Shown: positions 58,636-64,000 of the stretch, one piece after another
Numbering within the stretch: the stretch's first letter is position 1
How the letters are laid out: each line of letters begins with the position of its first letter
NCBI RefSeq assembly: GCF_007667425.1
Contig: NZ_VDRC01000001.1
Coordinates: 1,394,595 to 1,458,594 of the forward strand
Direction of reading: 5' to 3'
Origin: Microbacterium sp. 1.5R
Lineage (GTDB): Bacteria > Actinomycetota > Actinomycetes > Actinomycetales > Microbacteriaceae
Length of the DNA: 64,000 nucleotides
Position numbers and translations under genes: made by a program
Notes under the pieces: model-generated
Seen by the model: the letters and a program-made list of their open reading frames with translations, nothing else
What the model was told of the DNA's origin: nothing
Databases searched by the model: none

Positions 58636-60047
58636 CCACGGTCCTCGCGATCGATCAGGGCACCTCGGGCACCAAGGCCGTCGTCGTCGACGGATCCGGC
58701 GAGATCCTCGCCCTCAGCGAGGTGGCCGTGCGGCCGACGTATCTCTCCGGCGGAGGGGTCGAGCAGGACCCCGAGGCGCTGCTCGACTCGGTGCTGCAGG
58801 CCGGCCGCACCGCGGTGGGCGAGGCGAAGACGGACGTCGACATCGTCACCCTCGCGAACCAGGGCGAGACCGTGCTCGCGTGGGATCCCGACACGGGGGC
58901 CGCGCTCTCGCCGATGATCGTGTGGCAGGACCGCCGCGCCGAGTCGGTCTGCGCCGATCTGCGCGATCGCGCCGACGAGATCGCGCGACGCACCGGACTC
59001 GTGCTCGATCCGTACTTCTCCGCCCCGAAGCAGGCATGGATCCGCCGCACCCTCACCCACGAGGGCGTGGTCACGACGTCGGACAGCTGGCTGCTGCACC
59101 GCCTGACCGGCGAGTTCGTCACCGACACCTCGACCGCCAGTCGTTCCCTCGCCGTCGACCTCGACAGCGCCGCGTGGGACCCCGAGCTGCTCGACCTGTT
59201 CGGACTCGGCGACGAGCGACTGCCCCGCATCGCCGCCTCCGACGAGATCGTCGGGACGACGACCGCGTTCGGAGGCACCGCGGCGGTCGGCGGCCTCGTC
59301 GTCGACCAGCAGGCGGCGCTCGTGGCGCAGCACTGCCTGCAGCCCGGCGAGGCCAAGTGCACGTTCGGCACCGGAGCGTTCCTGCTCGCGAACACCGGTG
59401 CGGAGGCCGTGCGCTCCGGCGCTGGACTGTCGTCGTCGGTGGCCTGGCAGCAGGGAGGACAGACCACCTACTGCCTCGACGGCCAGGTGTACACGGCCGC
59501 CTCCGCGGTGCGCTGGCTCGAGAAGCTGACCTTCATCGACACGGCGGCCGACCTCGACCGAGTCGCCGCCGACGACGCCGACGGTGTGCTGTGCGTGCCG
59601 GCGCTCGCCGGGCTCGCCGCCCCCTGGTGGCGGCCGGACGCGACCGCGACTTTCACCGGCATGACGCTGTCGACGGGCAGCGAGCACCTGGTGCGCGCGG
59701 TGCTCGAGGGCATCGCGGCGCAGGTCGCCGAGCTGGCCCGCGCCATGTCGGCCGACCTCGGCTCCCCTCTGCGGCGGCTGCGCGTCGACGGCGGGCTCAC
59801 GCGCAGCCGGGTGCTCATGCAGGCCGTCGCCGATCTCATGCGGGTGCCCGTCGACGTCTACCCCTCGCAGCATGCGACGCCGCTCGGCGCCGCCGCGCTC
59901 GCTCGATGCGCGGCGGACCCGTCGCTCACCCTCGACGAGGCGATCGTCCCGTGGTCGCCCTCGCAGACGTACGAACCGGTGTGGTCCGACGACCGCGCAG
60001 CGGAGTTCTCGTCGCGCTGGCGGGCGGTGGCCGAGGCGTCGGCCTGA
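58632..60047 (+). CDS. FGGY family carbohydrate kinase (glycerol kinase-like)
   Basis: A 471-residue protein. The phosphate motif DQGTSGTKAVVVDGSGEILA opens it, the IVTLANQGETVLAWDPDTG segment and VWQDRRAE follow, and the second ATPase domain contains KCTFGTGAFLLANTG and LRVDGGLTRSRVLMQ. The C-terminal half resembles glycerol kinase but without its strict substrate pattern. It phosphorylates a polyol or sugar acid after uptake by the APC permease. The gene overlaps the oxidoreductase gene and ends the operon; a stem-loop follows. Confidence 0.9.
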   Translation: MTTVLAIDQGTSGTKAVVVDGSGEILALSEVAVRPTYLSGGGVEQDPEALLDSVLQAGRTAVGEAKTDVDIVTLANQGETVLAWDPDTGAALSPMIVWQDRRAESVCADLRDRADEIARRTGLVLDPYFSAPKQAWIRRTLTHEGVVTTSDSWLLHRLTGEFVTDTSTASRSLAVDLDSAAWDPELLDLFGLGDERLPRIAASDEIVGTTTAFGGTAAVGGLVVDQQAALVAQHCLQPGEAKCTFGTGAFLLANTGAEAVRSGAGLSSSVAWQQGGQTTYCLDGQVYTAASAVRWLEKLTFIDTAADLDRVAADDADGVLCVPALAGLAAPWWRPDATATFTGMTLSTGSEHLVRAVLEGIAAQVAELARAMSADLGSPLRRLRVDGGLTRSRVLMQAVADLMRVPVDVYPSQHATPLGAAALARCAADPSLTLDEAIVPWSPSQTYEPVWSDDRAAEFSSRWRAVAEASA

Positions 60048-60078
60048 CCGTGGGCGGTCGCCGGCCGATGATCGCGCA

Positions 60079-60111
60079 CGCGCCGGGCCGCAGCCACCGC
60101 GACCCGGCGCG
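60079..60111. terminator. hairpin between convergent kinase and DUF1684 genes
   Basis: CGCGCCGGG (60079-60087) pairs with CCCGGCGCG (60103-60111), with a 15-nt loop. It is placed between the two convergent genes. Confidence 0.65.
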
Positions 60112-60128
60112 ACCGGGGTCGACCGCGA

Positions 60129-60761
60129 TCAGGCTCCGCCGGCGTAGAGCTCGCCGACCGGCACGGCCACCGGCAGCACGTTGCCCGGCTGTGCGAGCGG
60201 GCAGGCCCATGCCGGGTCGTAGGCGCACGACGGGTTGTAGGCGAAGTTGAAGTCCAGCACGACGGTGCCGCGCTCGGCATCCGCCCCGAGGTCGGCGCCC
60301 TTGATGGTGTCCAGCAGGTAGCGTCCGCCGCCGTAGGTGCCGCCCGGTGTGCCGGCGAGCGCGTCGCGCACCGGCACGAACAGTCCTCCGCCGTACGTCG
60401 TCAGCCGCCAGACGTCGAGGGCGCCGACGGCGGGGATCTCGACGAGGCCGACGCGCTCGAACGGCACCACGCCGTCAGTGCCCGTCGCGAACTCGAACCC
60501 GCCCGGTTCTGCGGGCTGGACGGGCAGCTCGAACCGCCACTCGGGGTCGTACGAGGCGATCGGCACGCCCTCGAAGAGCGCACGGTCGTCCGGCAGCAGC
60601 GGAGTCGCCGGATGCCGCAGCAGCAGCTCGTCGCGCTCGATGCGCCACAGTTCGTGGGCCTCCTCGGGCGAGTCGGCCTCGCGGATCGCGGCGTACAGCG
60701 CGAAGACGCGGCGTCGCCAATCGGCGACCTCGAGGGCCGTGCGTGCGTTCTGCGTGGTCAT
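60129..60761 (-). CDS. DUF1684 domain-containing protein
   Basis: A 210-residue protein. GGTYGGGRYLLDTIKGADLG and VVLDFNFAYNPSCAYDPAWA, then CPLAQPGNVLPVAV, are the highly conserved blocks of DUF1684, a widespread family with no assigned activity. It has no signal peptide. The conserved Cys pair (SCAYDPAWAC) suggests a redox or metal function, which is untested. It is alone on its strand. Confidence 0.88.
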   Translation of the reverse strand: MTTQNARTALEVADWRRRVFALYAAIREADSPEEAHELWRIERDELLLRHPATPLLPDDRALFEGVPIASYDPEWRFELPVQPAEPGGFEFATGTDGVVPFERVGLVEIPAVGALDVWRLTTYGGGLFVPVRDALAGTPGGTYGGGRYLLDTIKGADLGADAERGTVVLDFNFAYNPSCAYDPAWACPLAQPGNVLPVAVPVGELYAGGA

Positions 60762-60817
60762 GCGCCCAGGCTACGGGAGGCAGCGCCGCCCGGGGCCCGG
60801 CACCGTAGGTTGGTGTC

Positions 60818-61720
60818 ATGACCCCGACCCCGCAGACCCGCGATCTCGTCGGCCGCACGATCCTCGTCACCGGGGCGAACGCCGGCATCGGATACTGGTG
60901 CGCCGAGCTGCTCGCGGCCCGGGGCGCACGGGTGCTGCTCGGATGCCGATCGCCCGAGCGGGCGAGCGTGGCTGAACGGTCGATCCGCGCGCACGTCGAG
61001 GGCGCCGACATCGGCATCCTCTCCCTCGACCTGGGGTCGTCGGCGAGCATCGCCGAGGCGGCGGCGAGTGTCGGCGACACCCTGCACGGCGTGATCTGCA
61101 ACGCGGGCGTCAAGTCGGCCCACCGCGGCGAGCGCACCGCCGACGGGCACGACCTCATGATCGGCACGAACGCCCTCGGACACTTCGCTCTGCTCGCTCA
61201 GCTGGCGCCCACGCTCTCACCGGATGCGAGGGTCGTCGCCGTCGGGTCGATCGCGCACCGATTCGCCCGCATCGCGCCCGCCACCCTCGACGAGCCGTGG
61301 ACCGGGAGCTCGCTGTCGCAGTACGGCCGCTCGAAGGCTGCACTCATGGCGATCGCCTTCGAACTCGACCGACGGTGGCGCGGCACCGCACGATCGGCGC
61401 TCTGCGCGCACCCGGGCTACGCGGTCGATCCGCTCACCCCGGCGAGGGATGGGCTCGCCCCCGTGTCACCGCTCGTGCGGGGGCTCGCCGCGCTGACCGG
61501 CGGACTGGTGCAGGGCAAGGATGCCGGCGCGGCGCCGATCGTGCACGCGGCGACATCGACCGACGCCACCGGCGGCGACTACTGGGGCCCCGGGGGTCTC
61601 CTGGAGTTCCGCGGCGCGCCCCGTCGCGTCCGCGCGTCGGACGAGGTGCGCTCGCGCGAGGTGGGTGCGGCGCTGTGGGCGGCCGCGGAGGAGCTCGCCG
61701 GGGTGCGTTTCCCGATCTGA
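60818..61720 (+). CDS. short-chain dehydrogenase/reductase (retinol dehydrogenase-like)
   Basis: A 300-residue SDR. The cofactor motif is VTGANAGIGYWCAELLAARG, with GCRSPER placing Arg at the NADP site. The Ser is in AVGSIAHRFA and the Tyr-x3-Lys in QYGRSKAAL. The extended C-terminal part (GDYWGPGGLLEFRGAPRRVR) fits the RDH/WW-domain oxidoreductase type SDRs that act on larger lipophilic alcohols. The substrate is unknown. The ATG at 60818 follows a moderate upstream region (GTAGGTTGGTGTC). Confidence 0.9.
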   Translation: MTPTPQTRDLVGRTILVTGANAGIGYWCAELLAARGARVLLGCRSPERASVAERSIRAHVEGADIGILSLDLGSSASIAEAAASVGDTLHGVICNAGVKSAHRGERTADGHDLMIGTNALGHFALLAQLAPTLSPDARVVAVGSIAHRFARIAPATLDEPWTGSSLSQYGRSKAALMAIAFELDRRWRGTARSALCAHPGYAVDPLTPARDGLAPVSPLVRGLAALTGGLVQGKDAGAAPIVHAATSTDATGGDYWGPGGLLEFRGAPRRVRASDEVRSREVGAALWAAAEELAGVRFPI

Positions 61721-61739
61721 CCCGCCTCAGGACGGCGCG

Positions 61740-62105
61740 TCAGGCGATGCGGACCGCGGGGATCTCGTCGAGCGAGTGGTAGACGGGGAGTCCTCGCTCA
61801 CGCGCGATCTCGACATCCTTGTCGGCGCCGGCCGATGCGCCGGGCAGACGCAGCACGGCGTCGCAGTGCTGCAGCAGACGATGGGCCGTCTCGTACATGA
61901 CGTCGCCGCCCCCTGCATCGGCGCCGTCGAGCCCGCGGAGCACGGGCAGTGCCACCCATTCGCCGATCATCGGCACGTGGCCCAGGCGGTGGATCGGCGC
62001 CGCCGCCTCTTCGAGTCGTTCGAGGTTGCGGGCGACCAGCGCCGGGTCGCCGCCGGTGCCGGAGCGGTAGGGGCCGGCGATGAGGATGAGGAGTGGTGTG
62101 TTCAT
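61740..62105 (-). CDS. DUF4406 family protein (nucleoside 2-deoxyribosyltransferase-like)
   Basis: A 121-residue protein from ATG 62105. LLILIAGPYRSGTGGDPALV, then RNLERLEEAAAPI and AHRLLQHCDAVLRLPGASAG, resemble DUF4406/nucleoside 2-deoxyribosyltransferase-like proteins (IAGPY with following Asn). The Asp-Glu rich end ADKDVEIARERGL contains the catalytic-site-like residues. It is divergent from the DeoR regulator and presumably its target. The substrate is unknown. Confidence 0.75.
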   Translation of the reverse strand: MNTPLLILIAGPYRSGTGGDPALVARNLERLEEAAAPIHRLGHVPMIGEWVALPVLRGLDGADAGGGDVMYETAHRLLQHCDAVLRLPGASAGADKDVEIARERGLPVYHSLDEIPAVRIA

Positions 62106-62127
62106 GCGGAGCAATATATCGTTGACC

Positions 62128-62143
62128 GTGCACAAACGTGCAA
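62128..62143. promoter_or_regulatory. candidate DeoR operator: two CGTGCA repeats
   Basis: CGTGCA occurs at 62128-62133 and 62138-62143, ten bases apart, inside GTTGACCGTGCACAAACGTG. An AT-rich stretch ATATATC lies beside it. The repeats sit in the divergent gap between the DUF4406 and DeoR genes. Confidence 0.5.
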
Positions 62144-62169
62144 CTTCATGAATCAATAGGAGATGTCGG

Positions 62170-62904
62170 ATGCTGAGCGCACAGCGCCGGACCCACCTTC
62201 GCGAGATCCTGCATCGCGACGGCCGCATCGTCGCCAAGGACGTCGCCCGGGAGCTGTCGCTGTCGGAGGATTCGATCCGCCGCGACCTCCGGGAGATGGC
62301 CGAGGCCGGGGAGCTCGTCCGCGTCTACGGCGGAGCGCTGCCGGTTCCCGCCGCCGACCGTCCGGTCGACGCACGGCTCCGGCTCGCCACGGAGAGCAAG
62401 GAGCGCGTGGCGCGCCGTGCCGTCGCGCTCATCGCGCCGGCATCCACCGTCATCCTCGACGCGGGGACGACGACGCTCGCGATGGCGAGGATGCTGCCGT
62501 CCGGCACCGACCTGACCGTGGTCACCCCGAGCCCCGCCGTCGCTCTCGCGGTCGCGGAGCACTCCGACTCGCGGGTGGTGATGATCGGCGGCGAGCTGTC
62601 GCGCTTCTCGCTCGTCGCGAGCGGCCCGTTGGCGATCGAGGCCCTGCAGCATCTCTCCGCCGACACGTTCTTCCTCGGCGTGACCGGGATCGACCCGGAG
62701 CACGGCCTCACCACCGGCCGCCTCGACGACGCCGCGACGAAGCGCGCCGTCGCCGCCCGCAGCCGACGGACCTACGTGCTGGGCAGCGAGGAGAAGATCG
62801 GTGCGGCCTCGCACTTCCCCGTCCTCGACCTCGAGGTGGTGTCCGGGATCATCGTCGACCCCGACGACCGCAACCCGCTGATCGGCCGGCTCCCCACGAC
62901 GTGA
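62170..62904 (+). CDS. DeoR family transcriptional regulator
   Basis: A 244-residue protein. The helix-turn-helix reads RRTHLREILHRDGRIVAKDV, then ARELSLSEDSIRRDLREMAE, then GELVRVYGGA; the C-terminal domain carries VILDAGTTTLAMARML, TPSPAVALAVAEHS and FFLGVTGIDPEHGLT, the sugar-phosphate sensor of DeoR proteins. It likely controls the divergent DUF4406 gene, perhaps linked to a nucleoside or sugar phosphate. The ribosome site AGGAGAT precedes the ATG. Confidence 0.93.
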   Translation: MLSAQRRTHLREILHRDGRIVAKDVARELSLSEDSIRRDLREMAEAGELVRVYGGALPVPAADRPVDARLRLATESKERVARRAVALIAPASTVILDAGTTTLAMARMLPSGTDLTVVTPSPAVALAVAEHSDSRVVMIGGELSRFSLVASGPLAIEALQHLSADTFFLGVTGIDPEHGLTTGRLDDAATKRAVAARSRRTYVLGSEEKIGAASHFPVLDLEVVSGIIVDPDDRNPLIGRLPTT

Positions 62905-62916
62905 CGAGCTGCTGGC

Positions 62917-63606
62917 TCAGGTGACGGTGGCCGCGACGATCGCCGGGGTCATCGCCGCCATCATCGCCGCCGCCATCGCCGCGTTGAGAGCTCTCCCCAC
63001 CGCGTCGCCGACCGCGGTGCCCTCGGCCTGCGGCGCGTCCGCCGTCAGCTGCTCGATCCGCTTCTTGAGGTCGCGGGCCGAGGCGCCGGCGCACTCCTCC
63101 CGGAGGATCGCGTGGGCCGCGTTCAGGTTCTGCAGGATCGACAGCAGCGAGAGGTCGGCCCTGGTGGCCGCGCGGTTGCCGGCGATCACGTCGGCGAGGC
63201 GGGCGCGCAGCACACGTTCCGGCGCCGGGTCGGACTCGGGCGTGCGCACCGATCCCCAGCCGAAGAAGCCGCGCTCCCCCCGGATGAGCACCCCCTGCAC
63301 CACCAGCGACTCGACCACCACCTCGAGCGGATCGAGCGCGGGGCGCGCGATGAGCGACTGCAGACGCTTGCCGCGCAGCGGTACCAGACGCTCGAGCGTC
63401 TGGTCGAGCACCGGATGCCCTATGGGCTCGGTCGACACGATCTCGACGACGGGATAACGCTCGTGGGTGAGCGCGATCCGGCCGCGCAGCGCGAGGTCGG
63501 TGAGCACTGCGGCGATCTCGCCGTAGAGGCGATTCACGCTCACCGAGGATTCGATCCGGCCGTCAGGACGCAGGAGGAGCATGTGGAGCTCTTCGACGAT
63601 CAGCAT
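62917..63606 (-). CDS. GPP34 family phosphoprotein
   Basis: A 229-residue protein from ATG 63606 (AGTC upstream). MLIVEELHMLLLRPDGRIES, then LYGEIAAVLTDLALRGRIAL, then PIGHPVLDQTLERLV, and GVLIRGERGFFGWGSVRTPE match the Golgi phosphoprotein 3 (GPP34) family, common in actinobacteria. The C-terminal run of Ala/Met (AAMAAAMMAAMTPAIVAA) suggests a membrane-binding helix, consistent with lipid-headgroup binding in the eukaryotic homologues. Its role in bacteria is not settled. Confidence 0.88.
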   Translation of the reverse strand: MLIVEELHMLLLRPDGRIESSVSVNRLYGEIAAVLTDLALRGRIALTHERYPVVEIVSTEPIGHPVLDQTLERLVPLRGKRLQSLIARPALDPLEVVVESLVVQGVLIRGERGFFGWGSVRTPESDPAPERVLRARLADVIAGNRAATRADLSLLSILQNLNAAHAILREECAGASARDLKKRIEQLTADAPQAEGTAVGDAVGRALNAAMAAAMMAAMTPAIVAATVT

Positions 63607-63764
63607 GACTCCACGGTAAGCAGGAGCCCCGGGGCACGGCATCCACCGCAGGAATGATTCCCTGGCCGGTCGCACCCTGCGACCGGCCGGCCGGCGTGGC
63701 CTACGCGACCGCCTCGTGTCAACCCCGTCGCCCCGAGGCGCGGGCGTTTCCTAGGGTTCAGCGC

Positions 63765-64000
63765 ATGAGCTCCGACACCGCCTCCGCGCCCCGCGGCGCC
63801 GAGGCGCCGACCAAGCTGCGGCGCGCGATCACCGGCCCGCTGCTGTTCGCATTCATCCTCGGCGACGTGCTCGGCGCGGGCATCTACGCCCTCATGGGGG
63901 TGCTCTCCGAGGAGGTCGGCGGGATGCTGTGGGCACCCCTCCTGCTGGCGTTGCTGCTCGCACTCCTCACCGCGGGCTCGTACGCCGAACTCGTCACCAA
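63765..64000 (+). CDS. APC superfamily permease, N-terminal fragment
   Basis: The gene runs off the window end; 78 complete codons are visible. The start ATG at 63765 is followed by a charged tail (SSDTASAPRGAEAPTKLRRA), then ITGPLLFAFILGDVLGAGIY, in which GDVLGAGIYAL is the first-helix GxGIF-like motif of APC transporters, and a second helix LLLALLLALLTAGSYAELV. The substrate cannot be told. The gene is 158 bp downstream of the divergent GPP34 gene. Confidence 0.8.
   Translation, partial: MSSDTASAPRGAEAPTKLRRAITGPLLFAFILGDVLGAGIYALMGVLSEEVGGMLWAPLLLALLLALLTAGSYAELVT

Overview
The window is high-GC DNA with strong codon bias, dense gene packing, short overlaps of the ATGA/GTGA type and frequent GTG starts. 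It carries a DUF222/HNH protein of the 13E12 type, a small protein of a family I know mainly from Microbacteriaceae (DUF7882), a dCTP deaminase of actinobacterial length, and sugar ABC transporters without their own ATPase. Together these point to an actinobacterium of the Microbacteriaceae, most likely Microbacterium. The genus call is an inference from gene content. No rRNA, CRISPR array, prophage or complete insertion sequence was seen.

Layout. Positions 1-11600 hold mixed housekeeping and regulatory genes: the end of a CDF metal transporter, a DUF222/HNH protein with internal repeats, a divergent MarR / His-rich winged-helix pair, a TetR / DUF6069 pair, dcd, tRNA-Gly(CCC) followed by a DUF3800 gene, a MarR / epoxide-hydrolase pair with clear operators, an AraC regulator, and a BLUF photoreceptor. 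Positions 11670-13523 hold a YtrA-type GntR regulator with a two-gene ABC exporter. Positions 13638-19662 hold a LacI-controlled operon (LacI, FAD oxidoreductase, solute-binding protein, two permeases). Positions 19876-29334 hold an ECF sigma factor, an alpha/beta hydrolase, a spore-photoproduct-lyase-like radical SAM protein, RecQ, NhaA and a GH2 beta-mannosidase.

Positions 29485-39526 form a peptide-scavenging locus. It has a DppBC-SBP transporter, an M20 peptidase, DUF1177, a fused DppDF ATPase and AroM on the minus strand, with a divergent IclR regulator and peptidase E. Positions 39699-43910 hold an acidic small protein, an ECF sigma factor, an anti-sigma remnant in frame with a DoxX-like membrane protein, and a HisD-like dehydrogenase with its LysR regulator. 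Two copies of a 78-bp nested palindrome bracket the sigma/DoxX genes.

Positions 43974-54360 look like one catabolic regulon. A bicupin and a double NTF2-like protein, a LacI regulator, an HpsN-like dehydrogenase, an SDR, an HpcH/HpaI aldolase, an alpha/beta hydrolase and a sugar-type ABC transporter are spread over three transcription units. All three units carry ATACGTAT-type sites at their promoters. The substrate is unknown, and this is the best candidate for an undescribed system here.

Positions 54404-60047 hold a second, separately regulated catabolic unit: HutC-type GntR and HAD phosphatase on one strand, APC permease, FAD oxidoreductase and FGGY kinase on the other, with a TGGTATAGACCA site between. 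The window closes with DUF1684, an SDR, a DUF4406 protein, a DeoR regulator, a GPP34 protein and the start of another APC permease.

A recurring oddity is short tandem repeats at the 3' ends of genes (AraC, ECF sigma factor, RecQ/NhaA, FAD oxidoreductase, DUF6069 gene), often overlapping or touching the stop codon.
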